A DNA stretch of 64,000 nt, from assembly GCA_948567375.1 (NCBI GenBank), contig OX419762.1, forward strand, positions 39,351,034 through 39,415,033. Direction: 5' to 3'. A program made the translations under genes and the position numbers. The notes under the pieces are model-generated. The model worked only from the letters and a program-made list of their open reading frames with translations, was not told the DNA's origin and searched no databases. Origin of the DNA: Lunularia cruciata (taxonomy: Eukaryota > Streptophyta > Marchantiopsida > Lunulariales > Lunulariaceae). This document shows, one piece after another, positions 47,182 to 58,402 of this stretch; position 1 is the first letter of the stretch, and every line of letters starts with the position of its first letter.

Positions 47182-47213
47182 ATGCATATTGGCAATGTTT
47201 TGCCAATATGCAT
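47182..47213. repeat. Perfect 14-bp hairpin
   Basis: ATGCATATTGGCAA and TTGCCAATATGCAT are exact reverse complements separated by TGTT. It lies in AT-rich DNA without any gene nearby, and no T run follows that would suggest a terminator. Confidence 0.85.
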
Positions 47214-48540
47214 TTAGTTTGCAAGCAGAGTAAAGTAGAGGAAGTGTATTATGAAGAATGAGTATTTTAAGGGTTAAAACCTTATCCGTTATACTTACTT
47301 GCATTGTTGGATGGCCGAGAAGGATAGCCTCATTATAGACCACAAGGGGTATGTTTTTTTTTTGTTCCTTGTATTATTTGTAAAACATTGATGAGCAATG
47401 AAAGAATTTTTAACACGGTGTAACTTAAACAGGATCATCTTTCTAATTTGTACAAAAACAAACCTAGAAGGGTAGCGTCGTTATAGACTACATGGTGTGT
47501 GTTTCTATTTTTGTTTCTAGCTATCTCAAGAAACCGAGAAGAAGAATGAATGTAATCAGTGGAAATCAGGTCAGTCTATTCTGAGCTCGAGTATTCTATA
47601 GGAAGCATGTTCTTTATAAAGTGTTTAAAGACTCTTCTATACAAAATAATTTTATTTGAATATTTGGTATGTTTCAATTCAAAAGGATTCATTTAAGAAG
47701 AGTGTAGTTTTCTCATTTTAAAGAAATTTAGAGAGTGTCTGTCCTCTATTTCTTATTTGATATTTCCTGATATGTTCCATGCCTAACAAGAATCTCTTAA
47801 AAAGGTATATCATTTTTATTTTCAAAACTTTAGAAAGTATTTCAATATTCTGTTGGTTTTATACTCAAATGCTTTAGAATGGTCTTTTTCTTGATACAAG
47901 ACATATAATATATAATTTCTTTCATCGCTTATCAATGTTTTGCAAATAAAAGAAAAAAGATGGTCTTGTTTAAGTCATATTATATAAAAAAATTCTTTAA
48001 TTACTCACTAATTTTTCAAATATAATAAAACAGACAATCCTGTTTGCTGAAGTGTACTCATTTAGACAATGTGCATTTATTAAAACTCCCATCAAATCAA
48101 CAAACTATATTTTTCAGTTTTAGGAATGGTATTTGGTTTTTAAATCTCTTTCAACAGATTCTCTTAGGCACAGAAATGAGAGGTGTGATCTTGGTACCAA
48201 TCATACTTGATAATATCTGTTAAATAAAATATATTAGTAAATGAAATGAATTATAAAGCTCAAAAGACACAAAGATATATGCAAAAGGCTGAAAATACAA
48301 GATATATGCAATGCAAGTACAGGAAAATCCCAAGTATACCAAGCAAATCTGTAACATATTAGTCCAATGTAAATTAATCTCTCTCATGTACTTTCCTAAA
48401 GCTAGAGACTCAATATGCAAGAGAGTGGAAAAATCACTATTACTAATTTGATGTCTAATTATGATTCTCTTGTAACAAGGGCATTCCAAAAATACATGGT
48501 GCTCATCTTCTACTTTGCCTAAGGAACATAATTGGCATAT

Positions 48541-48639
48541 GTATATACATTGCTACACAACATACATTGTTGTCAAAATCATACACTATAGAAGCATAAC
48601 TCACACATAAGCTATACATGAACTCTAATGTGTCATAAT
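48541..48639. repeat. ~99-base direct repeat, copy 1
   Basis: GTATATACATTGCTACACAA to GTGTCATAAT is closely matched at 49095-49193, 554 bases to the right, in the same orientation. Copy 2 lies in the 3' part of gypsy relic E, so copy 1 is probably another piece of that element's 3' end or LTR. Confidence 0.75.
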
Positions 48640-49094
48640 ATAATCAGTTCTTCATCAACTTGAATCAACTCAAATTAGATCAATACTTGATCATTCATTG
48701 AACAATCTATCAATAATTGGGCACTAATTACAATCAAGCCACACCCACTCTAGCTAAGAGACGTTTTCCGGCTTTCTATCCACCATACAAAAGTACTCAA
48801 AGGCTCAACATCAAAGAAGTGATCTCTTTGGTGATGCACTTCTAGGTTATACCTCCAATTTCAACCTAGATCTCTAACCTTAACGATCTCGTTGAGAGCA
48901 CAATTGACAGTGCAAATGGTGCAAGTGATGGTGAGCCCTACCATGTAGATAGTACCCCGAACATGAAATATGACCATCAACAAGTAGTCTATGAGTGATT
49001 GCCAAAATACCTTTCACTACCAACACTTCTACTCCAATGTTTGAGCAATCTAGGTGTGATGCTACAAATGGCATGACAATTGTCGTATATATAT

Positions 49095-49193
49095 GTATAT
49101 ACATTGCAACACAACATACATTGTTGACAACATCATACACTATAGAAATATAACTCACACATAGGTTATACATGAACTCTAAAGTGCCATAAT
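49095..49193. repeat. ~99-base direct repeat, copy 2
   Basis: Partner of 48541-48639. It ends at the purine-rich (minus strand) GGGGGCAAT run that may be the polypurine tract of relic E, so this copy could be the start of E's 3' LTR. Confidence 0.7.
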
Positions 49194-49213
49194 TGCCCCC
49201 TAGCTGGCGATTA

Positions 49214-49622
49214 TGTAAAAGACCAAATCCAAGGAGAGAAATAGGAGAATGGAAACTCACATTAGAACACTTGAATGAGGGAAAACTCCAAATGCCTAGC
49301 ATGAGCTTTGGCTTTGGTATTTATAGGTAGCATACAAGGCCCTTGAGAAGCTTGAGAAGCTTCCTCAAGCCGCTTCCTTAGAGTGCAAGCCAAGTTAACT
49401 AGGAAGCTTCTCAAGAAACTTCCTTCTAGAAGCCGCCTACTTGATGTGCAAGCTAAGCTAGTTGGAATCTTCTAGAAGCTACTTACTTGTGGTGCAAGCT
49501 AAGCTAGCCGAGAAGCTTCCCAAGAAGCTTCTTATATACTTTTGGAATATTCTAGGCTAATTTGTCTTATGTGCTACTTTGTAAGTCAGAATAACTTTGT
49601 CGCTAAACTCCATATTGTTACA
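49214..49622 (-). mobile_element. Solo LTR of the B family, inserted in relic E
   Basis: TGTAAAAGACCAAATCCAAG...CATATTGTTACA, with degenerate 63-base-type units inside. The flanks GATTA (49209-49213) and GGTTA (49623-49627) match at four of five. The reading frame of relic E resumes on the other side, which supports insertion into E. Confidence 0.88.
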
Positions 49623-50796
49623 GGTTAGGTCCCTCTAACTCTGGATAGCCATCTACTCCAAATATATGGTATACCCTATGGTGGGCAAAGATCAAGAGTC
49701 CGGGTGCTATTGAGCCCATTCTTAGTTGTTTGTCTGCAATCTATACCATATAAAAGGTGAACTAGCTATAGGTCAAGTACATTTAGTACATAACCATTTT
49801 CCTTGAGGAACCACTATGAAGCGAGGAGTCAAAAATGCCATATTCCATCCTCTCAAAAAACTATCATACAATACCATAGTAGTAGCTCCACCAAAAGAGC
49901 GGCATAATATACATTGCAAGCTTGCACATACAAGTGCCAAGCTTGGATCATCAATGTTTGGGAGGTGACATGATGCATAATTGTGCCCATGATCCTTCCA
50001 AACAACACCATCATTTCCTTCCAATAGGAGGATGCCAAAAAGGAAAGCCTCACGCACTCTCAAGATAGTGCGGCATGTAGTAACATCAAGTATCATTGGT
50101 GTTGTTGACTATAGATATACATAATCACTTGGATGAAATTGACAGATTGAGAGTCTATAACCTCCTCTTTGAATGGTAGCATAGCATAAGGTATCCCTAT
50201 GCTGAGCAATCACCAAGTTCTCAAAGGCCATCAACATCACTCTCCAAAAGATCTTTGCTTGTTGAGAACATACACTCATCCATACATCTAGATCATCCAA
50301 GTCCAAAACTTCAATATCATCTCAACAAATGGCTGCAAGTAAATCTAGTAAGGAGAGAAGGATGCTAAGGAGGCTTGCCGGTTGAACCAATAGCCCATGG
50401 TCAACCAAGGTAATTGGAGATCTCAATCTCCCAAGTGGCTTCTTTGCAAACCGTACTTCCGCAATCCTCCCTTCATTGTCTAAACCACTCTCTTTGCTAA
50501 GCCATCTGCTTGAGGGTGATCTCAAGAGGTAGTATGATGACGAATCAAAGTCTTGTCACACAAGATCTAAAATTCTCCCAAGAACTTTGTACCCTAATCA
50601 ATCAAAACCTTAGCTTGTGTACCAAAATGATTGAGAACCCAATCCAAGAATGAGTAAGTCATCCCTTCATTGGACTTGTCAAGGAGTGCCGCCAACTTAA
50701 TCCACTTAGAGAAGTGCTCCACCATAACCAAAACGTATTGATGATGTCTTACAATCAATGATAAAGGTCCAACAAAGTCCAAACTCCAACGATAAT

Positions 50797-51536
50797 TGTA
50801 ATACCAAGAGCTAGCCATATGATCTAGATGTGAAATTTGGTTTGGTAACATTGAGAATGATGTTATACATGATTGTCAAAATAGATCAGATAGAAGTATC
50901 ACCAAAAGAGTACTTTTACTAATAGGGTAGAAATTGAAATAGACTTAAAAACCTTAGAACCAATAGCTAGACATATGATTTAAAGGTGAGAATTGGTTTG
51001 GTAACATCTAGAAGGATGTTACACATGATGGACTAAACAAATCAGAAAGAGGTAGCACCAAAAGGGGACTTCTACTAATAGAGTAGGAACTAAAATATGT
51101 TTGAAATCTTTGAAGGTAATTTTGGAGGCCAAAATGGATGAATTAGGCCTCAAAAATGTGTCTAAACGCCCCCTCCAAGTAGAGGAAAAGTTTGCCTTCC
51201 CTCCCCTTGGTTTGTCTCATCAAGAGCTTTCCAACGGTACCTCATCCATGTGATTATGAGATTCTTACAGGAAGATTCCCTAAAAGATTCTCTCCAATCA
51301 AAGCTTGTTTGACCAACCCATTAGGACCAAGACCAACATGTCACCCATCCAAGTAAGTAATCCAAGGGTGGAGCTTGTTGATATGTCACCTATCTACGTG
51401 CCTAATCCTATGGTGGAGCTTTCTTGGAGGAGATCCTCTTTGTCTATATAATAAAGAGAAGGTGCTCCTTTGGAGCATCGGATGATTGAGTATGAAATCT
51501 ATGTTTTCTCTCTTCTCTTGTCCTCGGAGTATTACA
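50797..51536 (+). mobile_element. Solo LTR of the A family with perfect target-site duplication
   Basis: TGTAATACCAAGAGCTAGCC...GGAGTATTACA, 740 bases, no internal domain. ATAAT lies directly before (50792-50796) and after (51537-51541). It interrupts the integrase core of relic E. Confidence 0.95.
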
Positions 51537-51561
51537 ATAATCCAATCCCATGATAGGTAAT

Positions 51562-52213
51562 TGTAATACCAAGAGCTAGCCATATGATCTAGATGTGAAA
51601 TTCGGTTTGGTAATATCTGGAATGATGTTATACATGATTATCAAAATAGATCAGATAGAAGTATCACCAAAAGGGTACTTCAACTAATAGATAAAAAAAC
51701 CAAAATATATTTGAAAACCTTAGAATCAATAGCTAGACATATGATTTAAAGGTGAGAATTGGTTTGGTAACATCTAGAAAGATGTTATACATGATGGACT
51801 GAATAGATCATAAAGAGGTTTCACCAAAAGGAGACTTTTACTAATAAGGTAGGAACCAAAATATGCCTAAAATCTTTAAAGACAATTTTGGAGGCCTAAA
51901 TGGATGAATTAGGCCTCAAAAATGTGCAACCCCCCCTCACCTAACCAATAGAAGAAAGGTTGGCCTTCTCTCTCTCTTGCTTTGTCTTGTCGAGAGCTTT
52001 CCAACGATACCTCACACATGTGATTTTGAGATTCCTACATGAAGATTCCCTTTGATCAAAGCTTGTTTGACCAACCAGATAAGACCAAGACTGACATGTC
52101 ACCCATCCATGTAGGTAAACCAAGGGTGGAGCTTCCTTGGAGGAGATCCTCTTTGTCTATATTATAAAGAGAAGGTGCTTTGATGCTCCTTTGGAGCATC
52201 AAAGGTTGAGTGC
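51562..52213 (+). repeat. Truncated 5' LTR of element C
   Basis: It starts TGTAATACCAAGAGCTAGCC and follows the family up to the TATA region and GGAGCATCAAAGGTTGAG. It then joins sequence that corresponds to position about 12345 of element A. The LTR end and primer site are therefore missing. Confidence 0.88.
52178..52204. repeat. Perfect 12-bp hairpin in the C LTR
   Basis: CTTTGATGCTCC and GGAGCATCAAAG are exact reverse complements around TTT. The other LTRs of the family read GGTGCTCCTTTGGGGCATC here and lack the extra bases of the left arm, so an insertion completed the palindrome in C. Confidence 0.85.
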
Positions 52214-52228
52214 TAGAGGGAGGATGGA

Positions 52229-52653
52229 ATGGAGGCTCCAAGAGGAAAATATCTAGCACCTTGCTTTCCGTTCTTGAACCCATTCCACATCAAGATTATG
52301 TACATTCAGTGTGAGCAAGTAAGAGTGTATTTGGTTTTTCACTTCAGAGCAGAGTTCATGGATATAATGATGAATTTGCCAAACCTAGTGATTCTACCTA
52401 TAGTGATTTACAATATAGAGTGAGATTTGACCATCTATATTTTTTTGTAATGGATTTGAATATCCCAAATCCTTTTTCTTTTAACACTCAAGTAGAAATT
52501 TGCTATGTAGTGAGACCAAAAGTGATGTTTAGAGATTTTGTGGTTAGGAATTTTGGTGAGAAATATTATCAACAAGTGGTTGCTTCAGAGGTCCCAATGG
52601 TCATTCCAATAGTTTGCATGCCATCTAGAGCAATCATATTAACTCTCTATTGA
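52229..52653 (+). pseudogene. ORF0 of element C
   Basis: Opens at ATG (MEAPRGKYLAPCFPFLNPF) and, in another frame from about 52420, reads FVMDLNIPNPFSFNTQVEI and KVMFRDFVVRNFGEKYYQQV. It matches the ORF0 remains of A and D. The second frame is open further upstream in C than in A or D, reading through FDHLYFF. Confidence 0.6.
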
Positions 52654-52686
52654 AGTAGAAAATAACAATTGAGTGTTGCAAGAACC

Positions 52687-53860
52687 ATAGATCCACAGAT
52701 GCTGGAGTTGGTGCAAGGAATGTAGGGGATGTTGAACAAATTTTGAGAGATTAAGATGACCATTACAAGGTCAAGTGCAGACCCTCCAGAATGATCAAGC
52801 AATGCAAGAAGAAGAGCCATCTCAAAACCTAGTACTTATGATCAAAGTACTTGGAGAGGCACCCGTGCCTACAAACCTGGTCAACGATGAAGCCACATTG
52901 CTACTCCAGATGAAGAAGACCTGCAACATTGAGCCTTACAAGCGGCAGCATATGATGGGAATAGTGGAGAATTGGATCTCATGAATGAATCAATATTTCC
53001 GATTGTTCTCAATAGAGATCACCGAGCATGTTGCAGGTGTGTTTGCATGTGGGTACTTGACCGATAAAGCCCTCACATGGTATGATGCTTGGGAACAATC
53101 CATGTTGGTAGAGAGATGAGAGGTCAGGTAGACAGCAATGCAAGAAGGATTGTTGAAGAATTTCTAATTGATGGATTTTGTGTAGATGGCCCGGATCTGA
53201 CTATTGGGATTGAAACACAAGAATAGCATACAAGAGTATGTGGAGGCATTTTTGGATCTACAAGTTGCAATAACCAACAAGAGTCCAGCAAAGGCTCTCA
53301 ACAATTTCAAACAAGGGTTGAAGGAGCAGATTTGCCAAGAAGTCATGGTTCAAAATCCTTGCACGGTATTTGAAGCCATTGCTTGTGCACAAAGAATATA
53401 AGGGTCATTGGGTGGAGGTAAAGGAGTAGTTCCACCTCAACATTACCAGGCAAAAATGCCACATAGGTGGACCAATACCAATGGAACTAGGCAACCTTTG
53501 GTTTTGAGACCAAGGAGCATGACCGCTTCAAGGAGAGCGGGGATGAGTAGAAGAAAAAAGAGATGGAGTCTCACAAGGAGAAGGAAGTCAAGGAGAACAA
53601 CGCCATTGTTACAATTGTGGTCGTATTAGGCACATATCTACCAACCATTGTGCTCGTCTCTCTAGAGGCCCTTGGCCTTCATACAGGCAATCTTTGAACA
53701 ACATGGAGAGATGCACTTAAGAGGAGGTGGTGGAAATCACTTTGGAAAACAAAGATCGCTAGTAAATGTACCTTGTGGCCTTACTGGCTCAATAAGGAAG
53801 CAAAAAAGTGAGGGAAGGAAGAAGATGAGAGCGCAAAGGTCTCAAAAGGCAACCTCACAA
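52687..53860 (+). pseudogene. gag relic of element C, start codon lost
   Basis: Aligned with A and D, the gag start codon is ATA at 52687-52689 instead of ATG. Readable parts are TDKALTWYDAWEQSM, QEYVEAFLDLQVAITN and ALNNFKQGLKEQICQEVM. The nucleocapsid knuckle near 53610-53655 reads CYNCGRIRHISTNHC, so the last ligand is shifted by one residue. Several stops interrupt it. Confidence 0.78.
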
Positions 53861-54190
53861 TTGATTGTTGTGAATGGAGTTCTAGAAGGCAATCAAGTAA
53901 GAGTATTAATAGATCCTAGAGCAAAAAAAAATTCTTGTCTCACTTTGTTGCAATAAGATTGGGAGTGGATCTAGAGAAAGATGAGAGTAAAGGAGCTAGA
54001 GCTAGAGCTAGAGCTAGAGCTACCTAACGGGCAAATAAAGAGAATTGAATCATTACCTAGATAGATAACACTCTTTGTAGGAGAATATCAAGAAGCAATT
54101 GAGTAGCAAGTGATACAATTAGCTCATTATGATGCAATCTTAGGCATGTCATGGATGGAGCATTACAACCCTATAGTAGAGTGGAGGAAG
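53860..54190 (+). pseudogene. Protease relic of element C with GAGCTA expansion
   Basis: VVNGVLEGNQVRVLIDPRA replaces the DSGA active site by DPRA. Five GAGCTA hexamers follow at 53993-54022, adding Glu-Leu repeats where A has a single EVEL. Stops and a shift are present before the SWMEHYNP end block. Confidence 0.75.
53993..54022. repeat. (GAGCTA)5 microsatellite
   Basis: Five exact GAGCTA units, in frame with the protease relic of C and absent from A and D. Confidence 0.92.
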
Positions 54191-54304
54191 AAAACAATGA
54201 GAACTCACAAATGGTCAATTAGTGGGGTTAAAGAAAAATCACACAAGCAAGAATTGTCTCTCTATGTCATATGAACAACAACTATCTATAAGACCAATAG
54301 ATGT

Positions 54305-54693
54305 TTCATAGGTCTAATAAGAGAAGTCCAAAGTGCACAACTTGATGGAAAAAAAATGAAAAAAATTTGAAAGATGTGGTAAATGAGTTTCAAGATGTTT
54401 ATCCCGATGATCTATCTACATGATTACCACCAAAAAAGATGTAGATCATAAAATTAAGACACTCCCATGGAAAGCCCCATCTCACCTATCACCTAATGAG
54501 TTGGAGGAGTGTAAGAATCAAATTGAGGATATGTTATAGAAAGGGTTCATCCAACCTAGCATATCACCATATGGGGCTCCTATCTTGTTTGTGAAGAAGA
54601 AGGACGGTACAATGTGCATGTGCATCGACTATCGGGATCTCAATCAACAAATAGTGAAGAACAAATACCCCTTACCTTGCATGGATGACCTGT
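54305..54693 (+). pseudogene. N-terminal RT relic of element C
   Basis: It reads [45 protein letters not shown] and YPLPCMDDL, then stops at the element D insertion. Stops and small deletions precede it. The RT continues at 61296. Confidence 0.82.
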
Positions 54694-55431
54694 TTTAATA
54701 CTCCGAGGACAAGAGAAGAGAGAAACACAAATTACACACTCAAACATTCAATGCCCCAAAGGAACACCTTCTCTTTATTATATAGACAAAGAGGATCTCC
54801 TCCAAGGAAGCTCCACCATAGGATTAGGGATACAGATAGGTGACATGTCAGCAAGCTCCACCCTTGGATTACTTACTTGGATGGGTGACATGTCTGGTCT
54901 AGGTCCTATCTGGTTGGTCAAACAAGCTTTGACCAGAGGGAATCTTTTAGGGAATCTTCTTGTAGGAATCTCATAATCACATGAGTAAGGTACCGTTGGA
55001 AAGCTCTTGACAAGACAAAGCAGGGGGGAGGGAAGGCCAGCCTTTCTTTTGTTGGGGGGGGGAATCTACACATTTTTTAGGCCTAATTCATTCGTTTAGG
55101 CCTCCAAAATTGCCTTCAAAGATTCCAAGCATATTTTGGTTCCTACTCTATTAGTACAAGTCCCCTTTTGGTGATACCTCTTTCTGATCAAATTAGTCCA
55201 TCATGTGTAACATCCTTCCAGATGTTACCAACCAATTCTCACCTTTAAATCATATGTCTAGCTATTGGTTCTAAGGTTCTCAAGTCTATTTTGGTGTCTA
55301 CTCTATTAGTAGAAGTACTCTTTTGGTGATACATCTATCTTATCTATTTTGACCATCATGTATAACATCATTCTAGATGTTACCAAACCAAATTTCACAT
55401 CTAGATCATATGGCTAGCTCTTGGTATTACA
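54694..55431 (-). repeat. 3' LTR of element D
   Basis: On the plus strand it runs TTTAATACTCCGAGGACAAG...CTTGGTATTACA. On its own strand it is TGTAATACCAAG...CTCGGAGTATT, with the last bases mutated. By eye it is very close to 60559-61295. Confidence 0.92.
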
Positions 55432-55450
55432 GACCTCCCTCCTTTCAAGA
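55432..55450 (-). other. Polypurine tract of element D
   Basis: On the minus strand TCTTGAAAGGAGGGAGGTC directly precedes the 3' LTR, as in A and C. Confidence 0.85.
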
Positions 55451-55669
55451 CGCAACGTCCTCGTTGTGCAATTGTTGCTCAAATGCTTGCACCAACACCG
55501 GTCCATGTGCCAAATTGGCAATGGGCTCCTAGGTTGCTTCAAAGAGGAGGTAACCTTTCCATTGTACTAGATAGTCCACCCGCGGATGGCGAGTACCAAG
55601 CATGCATTTTTGGAGAATCCGCTCCACTTCATATTCCTCTGTGTCATCAATGAGTGTCGGACAAGGTCA
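55451..55669 (-). pseudogene. Chromodomain of element D
   Basis: EEYEVERILQKCMLGTRHPR, VDYLVQWKGYLLFEAT*EPI: a chromodomain as in A. TAG stands where the EATWEP Trp is expected (55529-55531), and another stop (TGA, 55667-55669) separates it from the integrase. Both stops are shared with A. Confidence 0.85.
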
Positions 55670-56890
55670 AATGTCTTGTGTGGAATGACCCTGGCCTGAT
55701 CGGGGAGCATATCTGCATAGTAGGGAGACATGGAACACTAGATGGATCTTCATGTGTGGTGGTAGCTCAAGGTGATAGGCCACAGCGCCGATGCGACGAA
55801 GAATCGAGAAAGGCCCAATAAAATGAGGTCTGAGCTTACAAGGTCCAACTAATGTGAGGTTGGTTGTCGATAGCCACACTTGATCCCCAACATTGAACTC
55901 CATGTGCCTATGGTATGCATCAGCATACTACTTCTGTCAATTTTGTGCAATCTATAATTTGTGCTTGGCGCTCTCTACACCTTGTTGGATTCTAGAAACA
56001 AATGTGTTGAATGCATCGACCTTGGTAGCCACTGGACATATCTTCATCAAGCTAGAAGGTGTGAAGGGATGTTCACCATACATGAGGAAGAACGGAGTGA
56101 CCTGGGTGGATGCATTCACTGAATTGTTGTAAGCAAATTCCACCAACGAGAGTAGGGTGTCCCACCTCTCTTGCTCTTCTAAGGTGAAGCCACGTAACAT
56201 GTCTTCAATCGTGCGATTAGCTCGCTCTGTTTGGCCATCTGTTTGTGGGTGGTAAGCTGTGGACATGGCCAACTTGGTTTTGAAGAAACCAACGAGTGTT
56301 TGCCAAAACAAACTGGTGAATTGGGTGCCTCTATTGGTGATGATTACCCTAGACAAGCCATGGTGACCAAAGACTGCATCTAAGTATAATTGAGCTAGTT
56401 GTGGAGCGGTCACCTCCTTGGTGGTAGGGCATACATGAATCGTTTTGTTGAGCCGGTCCACAAAGACCACAATGGAGTCAAACCCTAAGGTGGTCTTGGG
56501 TAATTCACAGACGAGATCCATACTCACTTGTTCCCAACATTGGGTAGGAGTGGGGAGAGGTTGAAGGAGCCCTACAGGAGCTTGATTAGAAGCTTTGTTC
56601 TATTGACAAAGTAGGCAGCTATGCACATATTCCATCACATCATTGCTCATCTTGGGCCAATAGTAATGGCGCTTGATTGCATCCAAGGTCTTGTCCACTC
56701 CAACATGAGCTGCAATGGCCGAATCATGACATTCTGCTAGAATGGTGGTGTGTAATTCTGGGACATTTGGGATCCATAATCTGCCATCCCGAAAGGTGAG
56801 TCCTTGGGTGCTGGTGACACCTTTGGATGATTGTGCTTCTACAATCTGTGGATCAATTTTTGTAGCAGCCAAAATCTCTTGCCAGAATTC
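55670..56890 (-). pseudogene. Integrase relic of element D
   Basis: The HHCC domain (HDSAIAAHVGVDKTL, RHYYWPKMSND, CLLCQ) is followed by a TAG (56600-56602), then an open stretch of 191 codons (55952-56527). That stretch has SMDLVCELPKTT (first Asp), IITNRGTQF with Asn at the second catalytic position, and DGQTERANRTIEDML with the Glu kept. A TGA (55937-55939) follows IAQN, then MEFNVGDQVWLSTTNL to the C-terminal stop. Asp to Asn at the second site should abolish joining activity. Confidence 0.88.
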
Positions 56891-58345
56891 ATGGTTAATC
56901 TTAACCTCTACCACCAAGTTGTTTGCCATTGGCATGCGGGTGAATGCATCTGCAAGTTGCTTCTCACCTTCCACGTAGGTGATTGTCATGTTGAAGCATT
57001 GTCGCCACTCTGCCCACCAAATTTGGCAACGAGATAGATCCTTCTACGTCTTGAGGTAGACTAGAGGTTTGTGGTCTGTCTCTACTACAAATGCCTTCTC
57101 GCCCAAGTAGTGCTTCCAATGCTTGGTTGCTAGAACGATGGCCAACTCTTCTCATTCTGTGGTGTGGTAGTTGCATTCTGCCGGTAACAACTTTTGAGAG
57201 AAATATGCAATTGGATGCCATCCGTCATGCCACTCTTGTTGTAGGACTGCTCCTATTGCTACGCCTGATGCATCTATAGCCAACTTGATTGGACGTTTTG
57301 GGTCGTACCACTTCAAGATTGGTGCATGTAGCAAGGCGGCCGTCAATTCTTGAAAGGCCAACTCTTGTGCAGTTCTCCATATCCACTTCTTCCCCTTGCC
57401 AAGTAGTGCCGTTAAAGGTTGTGCAACCTTGGAGAAGTCCTTGATAAATCTACAATAGAATCCCGTCAACCCCAAGAAGCTCTTAAGTTGAGTTTGATCT
57501 TCTGGGGCACTCTATTTTTGAATGACCTCTATTTTATCTGTCAATACTTGAATACCCTCTGCACTTACTTTATGCCCCAAGTAGTCTACTTCAGACTTGC
57601 CAAACTCACACTTTGAGATTTTGGCGAACAACTGATTCTGTCTTAGAATCTGGAGGACCTCTCGTAGATGTTGATTGTGTTCTGTCATCATGCTACTATA
57701 TACTAAGATAGCATCCAAGAAGATGATAACAGACTTATCCAAGTATGGACAAAATATGTCATTCATTAGACTCATGAAAGTGGCAGGTGCATTGGTGAGG
57801 CCAAAAGGCATCACAAGATACTCAAAGTGGATATACCTAATTCAAAAGGCAGTTTTGTACACATCCTCCTCTGCAATTTGGATTTGATTGTAACCACTCT
57901 GCAAGTCCAGTTTGGTGAAGTATCTCGCTCCATGGAGTTGATCAAACAGGTCATCCATGTGAGGTAAGGGGTATTTGTTCATCACTGTTTGCTGATTGAG
58001 ACCACGATAGTCAATAGACATGTGTATTATACCATCCTTCTTCTTCACAAACAAGATAGGGGCCCCATATGGTGATACATTAGGTTGGATGAACCCTTTT
58101 TGTAGCATCTCCTCAATTTGAGTCTAACACTCCTCCAACTCATGAGGTGATAGGTCATATGGGGCCTTATAAGGAGGTGTCTTCCCCGGGAGTGTCTCAA
58201 TTTTGTGATCTATTTACCTTTATGGTGGTAATCTTGAGGGTAGATCATCGGGAAAGACATCTTGAAACTCATCCACCACATCCTTCAATTTCTTAGGAAT
58301 TTGTCCATTGAGTTGTGCATTCTAGACTATTCGTATTAGACCCAT
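56891..58345 (-). pseudogene. Reverse transcriptase and RNase H relic of element D
   Basis: It reads [59 protein letters not shown] and [20 protein letters not shown]. The catalytic block is FLDAILVY, so the second Asp of the LDD motif is Ala (codon at 57710-57712). RNase H follows with KLAIDASGVAIGAVLQQEW, and EELAIVLATKHWKHYL with a DHKPL block. Four or so stops interrupt the frame. With this active-site change the RT could not polymerise. Confidence 0.88.
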
Positions 58346-58402
58346 AAAACATATATCGGTCTTACAGACAATTGCCGTCCCTATGACATATAGAGGCAGT
58401 TT

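Larger units (their letters stand above)
44348..48480. other. 5' flank of citrate synthase and AT-rich intergenic DNA
   Basis: The first few hundred bases must contain the 5' leader and promoter of the citrate synthase gene. From about 45.5 kb the sequence is strongly AT-rich without open frames above 90 codons. It holds a telomere-like CCCTAAA run, a perfect hairpin and an imperfect 50-base direct repeat (47318-47368 and 47467-47517, sharing TATAGAC.ACA and TTTTTGTT). No gene is supported. Confidence 0.5.
48880..50796 (-). pseudogene. Gypsy relic E: integrase core followed by a broken PHD finger
   Basis: The minus strand, starting just right of the solo LTR (51537-51561) and continuing from 50796, encodes an integrase core with YRWSLDFVGPLSLIVRHHQY and VLVMVEHFSKWIKLAALLDK. 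Next are a degenerate GQTE-like block near 50500, the post-core QFHPSDYVYL, the linker ILRVREAFLFGILLLEGND, and then a PHD-like zinc region at 49779-49913. There the outer cysteine pairs CILC and CTKC remain, but the middle ligands are Tyr, Phe, Asn and Phe in place of Cys, Cys, His, Cys. Further coding (FAHHRVYHIFGVDGYPELEG) runs into the solo LTR at 49214-49622 and resumes beyond it as QLGGNYGTLEFMYNLCVSYI down to 48880. The N-terminal domains should lie right of the window. Confidence 0.75.

Noticed and set aside
48880..49302. Single gene of 140 codons on the minus strand
   Set aside because: The frame begins inside a B-family solo LTR and continues into relic E, so its start is an accident of the insertion.
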